Below, piece by piece: positions 19,701-30,465 of a stretch of 64,000 bases of DNA. Position numbers and translations under genes: made by a program. The notes under the pieces are model-generated. The model was not told the DNA's origin. It searched no databases and saw only the letters and a program-made list of their open reading frames with translations. How positions within the stretch are numbered: position 1 is the stretch's first letter; the number at the start of each line of letters is the position of its first letter. The DNA lies in contig NW_027043829.1 of the NCBI RefSeq assembly GCF_037102585.1, positions 3,844,001-3,908,000 of the forward strand, read 5' to 3'. The stretch comes from Saccharomycopsis crataegensis. Lineage: Eukaryota > Ascomycota > Saccharomycetes > Ascoideales > Saccharomycopsidaceae.

Positions 19701-21176
19701 ATGGGAGAAAATAATGAGAATAACCTGCAAAGGTCAAAAATTCTAGAAGAATTGAAATCATTTGCCAATACTTCCCAAAATGGCGTAGACTCCCAGTCGC
19801 TTTTCCTGCGTGTTGATCTGTTGCTAAAAGCACAAGATGATTTAATAAAACAAAAAGACCTCGAATATAAAAAGAAAGAACTCGAATCTAGAAAGAAAGA
19901 ACTTGAATATAAGAAAAAAGATCGTGAATACAGAAAAAAAGATCGTGAATATGTACGAGTAGATGAAAAGGTTGCAGACAAAAGGTTGGAATATAAGCAT
20001 AAAAAACAAGAATATGAAACGTTCCTTTACATGTTAGAGGCACAGTGTAATTATTGCCCCGGGTTCTTTGACGATTATGAAAATCAGGATATTATGACGC
20101 ACTTGGAATTCAAATTATCGAGCCTACCATCCTCAGTGGCCCGTCGAAATTTTCGCTTTAGTAAACAGCAGATTTTCGAGCTAGAAGGGCTCTTGGTGTT
20201 GAATGATAAAGAACTCATCAAAGAGTATGACTTCCCACGGCCTCCATTGGAATGTCTTTGTGTACTCCTTGCAATATTGACAACTGGCCGAGGACCCACT
20301 GACTTCTGTACCTTTTTCGGGAAAGAGGAAGATGTATTGTCTGAAGCCAGTCTTACTTGTGCAGAATTCATCTGTGATAGATTCGGCTACCTCTTACGTT
20401 TTGGAGAGTATGATCTCCCGTATGAAAGAGGGGTTAGGCTACTGGACATTGGGTTCTTGAAAGAAAAAGGTTCCTCAAGACAGCTAGGACCCTCGGAGAA
20501 GCCAGAGTACACCAACATGTTGAGCTCTTCTATTCTGCTCCACGGTAATCTTGCGTTTTACTTAGATAGTATGCTTGTGAGTGTAAATGACCCGGAGAGC
20601 AAGTGTGCAGCATTTCACACAGAGTTGCGGACATTTCACCCAAAGTTGCAGACATTTCATCCAGAGTTGCAGACATTTCAATACCAGTGCTTGATTGATG
20701 TTGACAATATAATCTATTCCTTGATGGGTCCCTTCACATACCCTAATGAGCAAATGAACCGGGTATTGGAAAGTTTGGCAATCAGCGTTGATAATATTAC
20801 ACCAGATGTTTGCGTTTATTCACATGAAGGTGGGAAAGGGTCAGATTTTATAATAGTGCCCTATGAAAGAGAAGAAATGGCTAAACTTGAAGAAGATCGC
20901 GATGCATTGGGTCCTGAAGACTTCGATCACATCCAAAAGAAATTGAGATCACACGATAAGGCTATGTCCCGGATTCGTCAAGAAACTAGGAAACATTTCG
21001 CCGATGTTTTGTGCCATTTCGGTACCTTTAGGGCCTCCAACAGGAAACAACTAGACCCATACCTGGCAAATCTATTATTCACGAGTGCCATTTTCTTCAA
21101 GAACATTGAAACTGTCTATCAGAGAAACGACATCTCCGTAAATGAATATCTCGGTTGGGAGAAGCTTGTGGATTAA
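19701..21176 (+). CDS. Harbinger (PIF)-transposase-like protein with N-terminal coiled coil, probably catalytically altered
   Basis: One intact 491-codon frame. Residues about 50-110 are a strongly charged coiled coil of near-heptad repeats (KKKELESRKKELEYKKKD and similar). From about residue 155 the pattern fits DDE_Tnp_4/HARBI1-type nucleases: a helical PPLECLCVLLAILTTGRGPTD-like block with a following FGKEEDVL...FICDRFGYLL; NLAFYLDSML (D289, the first Asp position); YQCLIDVDNIIYSLMGPF (the 'K/Y-Q-x-x-x-x-x-D-G-x-x-x-x-x-GPF' block, 327-345); HDKAMSRIRQE (E428, the acidic third position) and a final NEYLGWEKL. At the second Asp position (usually GRRHD) it reads PNEQM, so E350 or nothing replaces Asp. 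Three 7-residue repeats interrupt the domain (about 307-328). No flanking inverted repeats seen. Reads as a domesticated or decaying transposase gene; family call is from pattern memory. Confidence 0.6.
   Translation: MGENNENNLQRSKILEELKSFANTSQNGVDSQSLFLRVDLLLKAQDDLIKQKDLEYKKKELESRKKELEYKKKDREYRKKDREYVRVDEKVADKRLEYKHKKQEYETFLYMLEAQCNYCPGFFDDYENQDIMTHLEFKLSSLPSSVARRNFRFSKQQIFELEGLLVLNDKELIKEYDFPRPPLECLCVLLAILTTGRGPTDFCTFFGKEEDVLSEASLTCAEFICDRFGYLLRFGEYDLPYERGVRLLDIGFLKEKGSSRQLGPSEKPEYTNMLSSSILLHGNLAFYLDSMLVSVNDPESKCAAFHTELRTFHPKLQTFHPELQTFQYQCLIDVDNIIYSLMGPFTYPNEQMNRVLESLAISVDNITPDVCVYSHEGGKGSDFIIVPYEREEMAKLEEDRDALGPEDFDHIQKKLRSHDKAMSRIRQETRKHFADVLCHFGTFRASNRKQLDPYLANLLFTSAIFFKNIETVYQRNDISVNEYLGWEKLVD
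20621..20683 (+). repeat. Three 21-bp tandem repeats inside the Harbinger-like gene
   Basis: Unit of about 21 bp encoding ELQTFHP-like heptads (TELRTFHPKLQTFHPELQTF), in frame, located where the region between the first Asp and the GPF block is usually short. Confidence 0.8.
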
Positions 21177-23990
21177 TGACTATGTTTTCTGTGTATTATC
21201 GAGTATGTTAACAGCGTATCTTATTTATAATTTTTATTGTATCAATAAAAACAGGAACCAATAAATAGCTATAATGGTTTCGTCTGTGTATCTTGGACAG
21301 TAACATATTTTTTTTATTCGTATATTTCTGCTAAAGTGAATTTTTTAACTACATCCTGTAGCTGGCTCATATTACAATATTAGAAGATTTTAAATGCTTA
21401 AAGTAATGTATTATTTCGTCCTGCTCCAAACTCCCCATCTAATGATCCAGATAAAAATTTGGGTAATTCATGGAGTGTTTCACACCCACTATTAGTATGA
21501 ATTAATTACCTTATTGGGTCAATTATTTCCCTTTAAACATTGGATAAAAATGCAAAAATAGTGACACCAAACTCATAGTAAAGATATCAGCATGTGCTAT
21601 TAGTATAGGAAATAAGCAAATTTGTAGAATTTTTTTATAAACGCACTCACAAAAATGGCATAATGCGAGAGCTTTTTCTGCCGCCTGATGTCTCCAGGTG
21701 TATCTGGACGCAATAGTCATATTTTCATGCGCAGTGTTCAAACATTGGCAAATAAAGAAAGCACTTTTCAACAATTTTATCATAGATTGCGAAAAGATTG
21801 GATTTTTGTTATTCCTTTTTTTTTTCTGCGGAAAAGACACACCTAAGGGAATAGAAAGCACTGGTAACTTACAATGATCTTATGGAAAACTATGGTCGAT
21901 TTTTGTTGCGTGGAGTTAGGACATACTCCCTGCTGTATTAACTTTCGGTTAGCGGCTCTATTTCCATGTCCTATTTGTTAATATTGCCTAAACTATTCTT
22001 AGTAGTAAGTTTATTTCCTCAAAGATCCAATTCTCTTAGTTCAGAAAACTTAAAAAAATCCATGCGGATATTTATATTATCAATTGGATAAATTAATGTG
22101 ACAAAAGTTCTCCAAGGGACTTTTTTTTTCAAACCAGCAGTCTATGAAAACCAATTTTTCTAAATTTGGGAAATAAGAATGAGTTTATATTTGGAACCAT
22201 TTGCACTGTGGAACAAGCTGATTCCTTGCAAATTTGGAGATTTCCAGATGTAACCACCAAACTTAAGTAATTAAGACTTCAGCATAACTTGGAAGCATTG
22301 TGCTTTGAAAAGGTAGCATTAGGATCCTCTAAAATGCTTTTCTGGATCTCCTTTGAATTTCGAGAATGCCGTGTATAATCAGGATAATTTCCGGCAATAC
22401 TAGTGAGCTCAGGGATGGTTACTCGCTTACAAAGTAGGCACCCACAATTAAACTCAATTACTGAAAACTTGTAAGTAATTTTTCATGCAGGGAAGGAAAT
22501 CTGCATAGATGCCAGTATCTATGATACAATACTTACCGACACTTTTTAATGGTGATATATATATGCAGAATAAGTTCTTTGCCAGACAAGCATGCCACGC
22601 TCTCATCTTTTTATGTGATCAAGTACTTATGAAAGCTTGTGTTGAAACCAGATGGAGGTAATTGTTAACGTCTACTTGTACTACATGCCCTGTGGAGTGA
22701 GATAGACTTTATATAGCTTACCTTGTTGTCTATTGGAAAATTTTTAAACTGAGAACGTATTGAGCACTGAGTAATAACATGCCTTTCGGGCAATCCTGAA
22801 ACAAGGTGCTCCTGTAGTAATGATTGAAATATCAAGAACTCTTGTTTTTCTATTAACAAAAACACGGTAACCCCTCAGGCTCAGCAGGTATCATTGATAA
22901 AGAAGTTTTGCTCAATATTTATCTCAGAACTCGATTTTGATATAGTTTTTGAATGGTCCTTACGTTAAGTGCTAACTTATCTCTTATATAACAAGCCATT
23001 TAATCCAAAAGAGCTTTTTTTTTCTTTTCTTATAGCTCATGAATACCTCGCTCCAGACTTCAGGACTGGCTGACCTACAATCTTTAACAAAGCTAATATA
23101 CGCTTGAAATGTCTCTTTCAGAAACTGAGATTTCTAATGGTACTTCATCATGTATACCAATAAACAGGTATGTACAATGATCGCAAGGTTAGTACAGCAG
23201 GACAAAATTACCAGCTCTTTATCCTAGTAATAGCAGTTGACTTGGGATTGATTTTGTTTTTCGCCAAAGGAAAACTGGGGTTGTTTATTATTGTTGTTTT
23301 GTTTTGGTAGTAACGTGATTTTCCAAACCGTCAATCCCAATGCGTCATTTTGTTGTCCCAACTTAGAAAGATAAAAATTTTTTTGCACCAATCATGTCGG
23401 ACCGAGAACTTCATCCACCCATAAAAAAAAAAAAAAAAACAGTCATGATACAACAGTACTTTGATATGATATCATCAGTGTACTTGTAATTGATAACCAG
23501 ATGGAGTATAAGATAAGATATCAAAACTATATTTTCACGCATTCCTTCATCAGTATGTGTATTTTATGTCAAATTGTTTCTTGTGATTGATGGGCTTCTT
23601 ATTTCTCGTCTTTCTCGACCAAGCCTTGGCGACATGAAGAACATAGGACATGTAAACTTTTTTTTTTCTACAGACAATAGCCGAACCATTCTGGGGAACC
23701 AAATTAAAAAGCGCAAAAGGGAATTAAATTGTATTGGAGAAACAAACTATTCAAAACTGTAACAAGAATAAAAGTGTAAGAAAAAAGAAAATTTCCTACT
23801 CCAACAAATTAGCTCAAACATGTAGTGGAAATGGATGTATTTGCAAAACAGTAACAGATTTTGCTGGAATAAGGGATAGGATAAAGTGGTATTGGTTGTT
23901 TTTTGTAAACCGATCCATTCAATTGTAAGCTACCGACGACTTAATAAAGTAGCAGCAGGTAATCCAACAAAGGAAAAGAAAACAGCTCGC
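21177..23990. other. Long gene-poor region, left half
   Basis: 2.8 kb without a supportable gene. Composition is mixed rather than pure AT. Contains an ATG-led 59-base exon-like stretch at 23109-23167 ending at a GTATGT, a minus-strand frame at 22665-22865 without ATG, and TGATATCA near 23466. No tRNA boxes (GGTTCGA-type) seen. Confidence 0.55.
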
Positions 23991-24238
23991 TTAGAAAGCT
24001 TGCAAAGCTTGCTTTCTCTTCTTGATGAGGTTAGCGATCTTGATACCAACAAGAAGACAACCTAGAAATATGAGTTAGTTTCTATTAATAATCCATGGAA
24101 CTATTTTCCGCCGGCGAGCATCAGAACTAAACAATAATTTTCGAACCAAATTTTCAAAACAATGTTGAAAAGGGAGAGTTAAGACTTACCAATAACGAAG
24201 AGGATACAGAAAACTAAGATAACACCTGGAGGAAGCAT
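23991..24238 (-). CDS. PMP1: Plasma-membrane H+-ATPase proteolipid, Pmp1/Pmp2-like (39 aa, spliced)
   Basis: Tiny single-span proteolipid that associates with and modulates the Pma1 proton pump. Exon 1 (24190-24238) and exon 2 (23991-24061) flank a 128-bp intron (24062-24189) that starts GTAAGT, has ACTAAC (plus-strand GTTAGT 24074-24079) and ends TAG. The joined product starts MLPPGVILVFCILFVIG, continues CLLVGIKIANLI and ends KKRKQALQAF. It matches the layout of S. cerevisiae Pmp1/Pmp2 (about 40 aa): LPGGVILVF opening, one hydrophobic span, a basic tail and a closing GLQRF-like end. Frame, length, topology and both end motifs agree. In both species the basic tail would contact phosphatidylserine on the cytosolic face. 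It stands alone in nearly 6 kb of gene-poor DNA. Confidence 0.88.
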
Positions 24239-24600
24239 TTTTGGTTATTAATGAGGCTAATTGGAATACAACAAATAAGTTAAAAAAGAGGCTCAAAAAG
24301 AAATTGCGGGATAAAAATTTCGGGGGAGCCCAATTTGTTTATATACTGGCAAAGGTTATAGGGCGCTGGTTCCGGTTGCTCCAGGGGAAAAAGAGCGTCG
24401 TGCGCGGCGGTGTATATGGTATGATATATGCGGCAGTATACACCACATTGCATGAGCGAAATAGTCATTTTGGGATTATCGGCGTGCAATGCCCGACAGG
24501 AACATAACGCGGGAAACATGAGATTATAGGGGGAAGTGAAGTGTTCTCAATAGCAGTACTAGAATGATGTTGTTCTCCGAGGGTTACCATATGGATCTAC

Positions 24601-24639
24601 TATTTTTATTTTTATTTTTATTTTTATTTTTATTTTTAC
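24601..24639 (+). repeat. (ATTTTT)n microsatellite
   Basis: About six tandem hexanucleotide units. Confidence 0.85.
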
Positions 24640-26800
24640 TGTTATTGTTATTGTGCTTTTCTTCAAACCACAGCAAGCCATTCATTTTAACTTGGAAACT
24701 TGACTATTCTAAATTGAGCATCGTGCACCGAGAAAAAAAAAAAAAGCAGACATGAAAATCGGCCAAAAACGATAAGAAATCATCCGTAAACGTCATCGAT
24801 CGAATAGAGCCCATTTGACTGGGATTGTTGTTCGCGTACCCCATGTGATATGTATCGTACCACCGTAATAGTTATACTTGATATCACCCTGTTTGAATGG
24901 AATTTGCACGAGAGTGTATAATTATTGTTGTATAAGTGGATTAATTCAATTAAATTCTTTAGATTAATTTTTTTGTTTGATAAGATGTTTCATATATTTT
25001 TTTTTTGTCTGGATCCTAACAACCCGAAGTAAGAATATGTTGTTGTGCACCTTGTGGACTTCTATTGGTGAAAACAAATTGCGACATACTTGATTTCCTC
25101 TCATAAGGACGTTCATTTATATGTTATATACTATATATACCTAATGGATTCACTAAAAGATAGAAATGTAATTTTTTTTTATGCTTGATATGAAAACTGG
25201 TTCCGCTTCTCCCAGGAAACTTCATTTCATTCCAATCTCTGCATTGAAAATCTCAGGAGATATCAGGGCTTCGCTGTAAATTAATTAAATTAAAACATCA
25301 TAAGATCGCAACTTGAAGCCATTATGGTGTTTATCAGCGAGTATGTGGATAATATTGTTGATTTTAAAGAGTTCACATCCAATATATGGATAAGTATTCT
25401 CCATTCTTCAATTTATCCTCTTATTGCTAGGTCTCATCTCATCACACAAAAAAAAAAAAAATATGATGTTTCGTCAAATTGAAGCAATTCCGATTAAAAT
25501 AAAGCACATCACTGGATACCTAAGTAATGATAGAGTGGTGGAAGAGATATAAGCTACAAGTTTTTATAGAACCCCGATGTTTAGACATGCAAGTACCATA
25601 GAGTTTATTCGAGAGTTCTCTGTAAGGTAAATTTTTACAGTTTCCAAAAGGAAAATCATTTTGGCTTCACTACATTCAACATTTTTCTTCTTCCAAGCCT
25701 AATTTGTGCTTCAGCACTAAGCAAATCGACATTTAGACTTTTCACTGCCACTCAAGGCTTAAGTTATTCATTGACTTGGTAATCGAGGAGAGCAAAAGAA
25801 ACCTGTTTCCCCTAAAGCTTGTGTTCCCTAGGGCGTCGAGGAAGTATGTTTACTCATCCATCAGATTACATACGAGAAAGGCTCTTGAGAACAGCACAAT
25901 AAATACTGGGGGTACGATCATATCATACATGCTCATTACTGTAGCATAAGTAATGATAAAGGTATCATGGATACAGTTCCATCATAACAGAGGACATACT
26001 TAAACCTTTACACAGTATTTATACTTACTTAAACAATTCATTTTATTTCATTCGATACAACCATTAGTAGATCGAATTATAATATAAGACTCTCAATCCG
26101 TCGATTAAAATGAGACCAAGCCTATATTACAATTACAACAAAGAAAAGTATTGACTCTTATATCCTCCATAAACCACTACAGATTTGGTACGATAATCAC
26201 CATAGATAGTAGGTCTGCAAAAGCTAGAGAACCGTATATCCCACTTATTGTACTATAATAGCTTCTAATTTTCAGTTTTTTTTCTTTTTTTTTTCCGATG
26301 TGCTGAAGATTCTATCTTTTGTGGTGTTGTATTCACATCAACAGTTCTTCAGAGGCCATTATTGAAGATTTGGGTATCGATCCTAAAGAAATAACCAGCC
26401 ACAACATCTACACAAGGTAAGGTCGGGAAAGAGGCACATATATATTTAAAATATTTTTAAATTTCCAGTGACCATGCTTTAGTAACATTTTTCAACATAA
26501 TTGCTCGTCAAGGGATCTTTTTTTCTTTTCTTTCACATAGAAAAAAAAAAAAAAAAACACACCCAAGTCACAATAAAAAACAATCCAAAAAAAACTTCGA
26601 CTTATAAAAATATCAAACAAAGTAAACAGAAACTATGTATAGTACAGAAAGAAATATTATCATATCATTTTGGCCTGTTTTTTGTTAATTGGCTTTTATT
26701 AGTAGAGAAGACTTCTTCTGTCCACAGTCGCGTGCGCATGTTGGGGGGATGAAAAAATGATGCATCAACAAAACGCGAGATACTATTTTTTTTAAAAGCA

Positions 26801-26806
26801 ACGCGT
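26801..26806. promoter_or_regulatory. MCB-type box ACGCGT upstream of SPT21
   Basis: ACGCGT about 315 bp upstream of the SPT21 ATG, with ACGCGA near 26773 and ACGCGC at 27019-27024. Three ACGCG cores in 350 bp fit MBF-driven G1/S expression; binding is inference. Confidence 0.45.
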
Positions 26807-27117
26807 AACTTATTTTTTTTTGCTTTCTAAGGTAATAATTTCTTTGCATACAGTTCAGATAAATTGTTTGACTTTTCTCCTTCTTTTGCTTTCCATAATT
26901 TGTTGATTCTTCCTCCTCATATTGAACACAATTATTACGAAGTTTCATCATTAATACCATCTATCTTATAAAGCATTTATTTACATTTACCTTCAAAGCC
27001 AACAAGCTTACACAACCCACGCGCTGTTTAGGAAGTGTCATTTTCTAAACTCAATCACCACATTGCTTTTGTTAATCTTCAGTCAAACTAAATAAAAATA
27101 GAAGAAACACACAAAGA

Positions 27118-28698
27118 ATGTCGACTAAAACATCGATGATGGGCCTCAAGGTCACTTATAGTTTTGATGATACTCAGGCCTTCTTGTCGAGATCCGCCAG
27201 TGACATGAAAATCAAGTTTGGTGAGATGGAGCTTTTCAATAACGAGACGCGTCTTATTGGGGTAGTCAAGTTGAGAGAATGTCTTCAAGCGGTGATGAGA
27301 TCCAGTCCAGAAGTCATGAGTAATCTAGCGACTAAACATGATTATACTATCTATGTTTGCGATTACAGTGAAGTTGATACCCCGTTAGTTGGTTACGGCA
27401 CTTTGTCAAATTTGATAAATAATGATTTTACCGATGTTTCCGATGATGAGCCTAGGGGATCCAAGAGTGGTAAGGCCAAAGATATTCTAATTCCCGGGAA
27501 AGTTGAGACAAATATTGCGAGTTTATTATACGGGAATTCCAAAACAAAAAATATACTTTCGGTGAAACTAAATTTCAAGATCATGGAACGACAGAAACCA
27601 AAATTCGATGGGATTCCTTTTAGAAATGCCCTAATTAACAATAATAATAGAAAGACCTCCAAGTCAAAGAGAATTACGAACCCAACTCCTGCTCCTAAGG
27701 CCACCAGAACATATTCTTTACCAATCAGACCATTGGAATTCTTGCCTCCAAATACCAATCTCACAAAAAACCAATCGCTTGCCGACCAGCTTCGAAATCT
27801 TAATAATGCTACTTCGTCAAAGCGCAAGTCATTATCAAACAATGATTCGTCAATAAAGAAGCTTAGAAAGCACAGTAATTCGTCGCTATTACAGAAAACT
27901 GACGAGGCTTTCTTGAACCATTCATCGCTTGTGAATTCACTTGTGTCATTTCAAAAACCATCAAAGATAATCGAGAAGAAAAAGAGTAGTAGTGGTATTA
28001 GTAATAATAGTGATAGCAATACTGATGACAACGAAACTAAAGCGAAGCCAGGGAAAAAAAATAGTAACTATTGGATTATTATGGAAGATAATAAAGAACG
28101 CAAAGATGGCAACAAGGAAAATGTTCCCCCAAATAATTTGTCTTCCGAGGTTTCTGATTTTTCGATATCTACTAACAGCTTGATGAGCTGTCATAACGTT
28201 TCTTCTGCTCCAACGTCTGACAACAGTGAAGAATATCAACTTACAGGCTTCATCAAAAAGCAAACCGAAAACCAGACCAAATTTGATAAAGAATTAGAAG
28301 ATTTATTTGAATTTGATCCGGATAATTTTCTCAACAATGTCTATAATAACACTGATCAATCACAAGTCAACAACAATGTTGCGACCTCGACGCCGTTGAA
28401 TAATAATGTTATTAATCTCTCAAACAATATCCAGAACCATTTGATCCCAATTCATCCGAAAACTCTTTCAACCATGGGGCTTCAAGATTCAACGCTCATG
28501 GTAACCCCCGATGATAATGGAGGAACTCCAAAAGACTCGGAAGCATTGACTCCAATTATTGAGCTGGCATCAGATAAGGATGGCTCTGACGACAGTGATA
28601 ACAACCAGCAGCTTGCCACCAGCCCAGTTTACGATGATGAAGATGAGAGTATTGATAAACTACCATTAAGATCTTCTCCATTTTCAGTTTACGATTGA
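27118..28698 (+). CDS. SPT21: Spt21-like regulator of histone gene transcription
   Basis: In S. cerevisiae Spt21 partners Spt10 to activate core histone genes in S phase and aids silencing. 526 aa. The N-terminal domain (about residues 8-155) shows the family pattern: MGLKVTYSFDDTQAF, a VKLRECLQAVMRSSPEV helix, YTIYVCDYSEVDTPLVGYG, and then GKVETNIASLLYG leading to LSVKLNFKI. The rest is Asn/Ser-rich and probably disordered, with a basic patch (SSKRKSLSN), a KEN-box-like DGNKENVPP (a possible APC/C degron, as fits a cell-cycle protein) and many S/T-P sites near the C-terminus (SEALTPII, LATSPVY, RSSPFSVYD). Assignment rests on the N-terminal domain. Confidence 0.85.
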   Translation: MSTKTSMMGLKVTYSFDDTQAFLSRSASDMKIKFGEMELFNNETRLIGVVKLRECLQAVMRSSPEVMSNLATKHDYTIYVCDYSEVDTPLVGYGTLSNLINNDFTDVSDDEPRGSKSGKAKDILIPGKVETNIASLLYGNSKTKNILSVKLNFKIMERQKPKFDGIPFRNALINNNNRKTSKSKRITNPTPAPKATRTYSLPIRPLEFLPPNTNLTKNQSLADQLRNLNNATSSKRKSLSNNDSSIKKLRKHSNSSLLQKTDEAFLNHSSLVNSLVSFQKPSKIIEKKKSSSGISNNSDSNTDDNETKAKPGKKNSNYWIIMEDNKERKDGNKENVPPNNLSSEVSDFSISTNSLMSCHNVSSAPTSDNSEEYQLTGFIKKQTENQTKFDKELEDLFEFDPDNFLNNVYNNTDQSQVNNNVATSTPLNNNVINLSNNIQNHLIPIHPKTLSTMGLQDSTLMVTPDDNGGTPKDSEALTPIIELASDKDGSDDSDNNQQLATSPVYDDEDESIDKLPLRSSPFSVYD

Positions 28699-29117
28699 TA
28701 CTTGAAGATTTTTACCCCTTCAGATTTTCTTCGATTACTTTGCATTGCATTCTTCTATTAGGAGACTACCATTATAGTATACTTGTATTATTATCAATTT
28801 CACTATTGAACCATTTGAGTTAAAAAAACTGTAAATACTGATGTAGTGATGCCCCGGTGCGCTTATATGTCAAAAAACTACAGCACATGACCTGGCACGC
28901 TTTTAAACACGTGATTATTTTATGGCTTTTTGTTTTGTTTTTCCTCTTTTTGGGATAACAAAAATACACGAATTTCTTTGCTATTGTTGCTTGGACAGAA
29001 GATCATCCATTGCAAAATAGAGAAAAAGGAAAAAAAAAAAAAGAAAGTAGGAGAAACAAAACAATACCTATCACTTTTTTTTTTAAACTTTTCATATGTA
29101 AAAATACTATACCAAAG
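28699..29117. other. Intergenic region: SPT21 3' flank and promoter of SAP-like gene
   Basis: Contains one CACGTGAT box (28908-28915) and A-rich tracts. No gene seen. Confidence 0.6.
28908..28915 (-). promoter_or_regulatory. Cbf1-type box (ATCACGTG)
   Basis: CACGTGAT on the plus strand is the reverse of ATCACGTG, the Cbf1 consensus form of the CACGTG E-box; about 205 bp upstream of the next ATG. Single site. Confidence 0.4.
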
Positions 29118-30465
29118 ATGAGTTTGAAACAATTGAAGAAGTCTGAATTACAACAATTGGCTGAAGGCCTTGGATTAGGGTACGCGTCTTCAAAAAAAAA
29201 TAAAAAATAGAAACAAACCAAAAAATAAAAACAAACCAGACAGACAGACAGCCAATCTTTGTGTTTGTTTGTCTTTTATTCTTTTTGCTTTTGATTTCAA
29301 TGTGATGTTTCTATATTTTGATATATTGATGATAATACATTTTTGAGAAGTTGAAAAAGTGTTGTGGTTGCATATTATCATTTTAGTAGTACTAACATTT
29401 CCATGCAGTGAAATTGAAGGCACCAAGGCAATCATTGAAGAACAGATCAATGTCCATTTTGACTTGCACCCAGAATTGGAGGACCATAAAGGATATGCTA
29501 AATATTTTGGGTATCGTAAAAGAATGGGGACCCCGGTGAAGGCTTTGAGATCATCAACAATCTCCACCCCAAGTAAATCGTTCCGTGCTAGTGAGTCAGA
29601 TGTTTCTGAATCAGATGGCTCAGGATCAGAAGACTCTGGAGAAGAAGACGAAGAAGAAGAATTAGTAGAGGGGGTCAAGGAAGAGGAAGAGGATAATGAA
29701 GAAGAAGAAGAAGAAGGAGAAGAAGAAGAAGAAGAGGAAGAAGAAACCCTCGAACAAGAAATTGAAGAGCTTCCAAGTTCTACCGAAGAAGCAGAAGTGC
29801 AATTGTATAATGAACTTAAAGTTAAAGCTTCGGAAAAGTTTAAGGCTTTGAAGGCTAAAAGTCACGAATGTTATGAAACCACTATTGAAGAGATTATTGC
29901 CAAGAATTCCTCTTTGAAATCCTTTTTCAGTACTCCAGCCACCATATACAACTTGGAACTCTTGGTGGAATTCTACTCTGTTGCGAGTTATTTCCTCACC
30001 TTTGTTCCAATTAAACAATTAGTGCCTTTGAGCATTGAGAAGTCATTACCAGAACTGATTAACCAAATCAAAGTGCCACACATTGTGAATTTCTTGAAGT
30101 TGGAAGCAGTTGCCGTGATTTGTTTCTGGTTTACTATCTCATTGTTTTTGCCAATGGTCACCAGTTACTATGTCAACTTTAATAAGAGTGGGGCTAAGTA
30201 TGATCCTTTCAGCTTCTTTGTTTCCAAAGGTTTGTTGCACTACTTCTTTTTAGGTAAAGCAATCGGTTTTGAGGATATTGCTAATGACGCGATGGTGTCT
30301 GCGTCTAAGGTCAGTGGGGTCGATGTGGGGCTTACCGTTTTTGACTATTTCAGAGACCTTATTTTCGAAGAGACAATAATCTTGAGAACCGCCTTGGGTT
30401 TGATACCATTCTTTGGGAACGGTGTTGCTGTTCTTATCTCCCTTTATGTTGCTATCAGTTCATAA
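29118..30465 (+). CDS. SAP-like-motif protein with acidic stretch and C-terminal membrane segments, spliced
   Basis: Not recognised by name. Exon 1 (29118-29179) encodes MSLKQLKKSELQQLAEGLGL; intron 29180-29408 (229 bp) starts GTACGC, has a perfect TACTAAC at 29390-29396 and ends GCAG; exon 2 is 29409-30465. The join completes a Gly codon and gives 372 aa. The N-terminus spans the splice as a SAP/LEM-like pattern: SELQQLAEGLGL followed by EGTKAIIEEQI. Then a Ser/Glu-rich acidic stretch (about residues 80-145), a helical linker, and a hydrophobic C-terminal half with three to five possible membrane spans (for example VAVICFWFTISLFLPMVTS and the final GVAVLISLYVAISS). A DNA- or chromatin-binding motif tethered to membrane would fit an inner nuclear membrane or ER protein; that is inference. 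Confidence 0.75.

Larger units (their letters stand above)
24239..27117. other. Long gene-poor region, right half, with SPT21 promoter
   Basis: 2.9 kb without a supportable gene. Contains a (TTTTTA)n tract at 24601-24639; a small inverted repeat CATTACT/AGTAATG at 25934-25955; an open, codon-biased exon-like stretch at about 26340-26416 followed by GTAAGG; and ACGCG boxes near 26773, 26801 and 27019, upstream of SPT21. A 91-codon minus-strand ATG frame (26685-26960) has no features. No tRNA seen. Confidence 0.55.
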
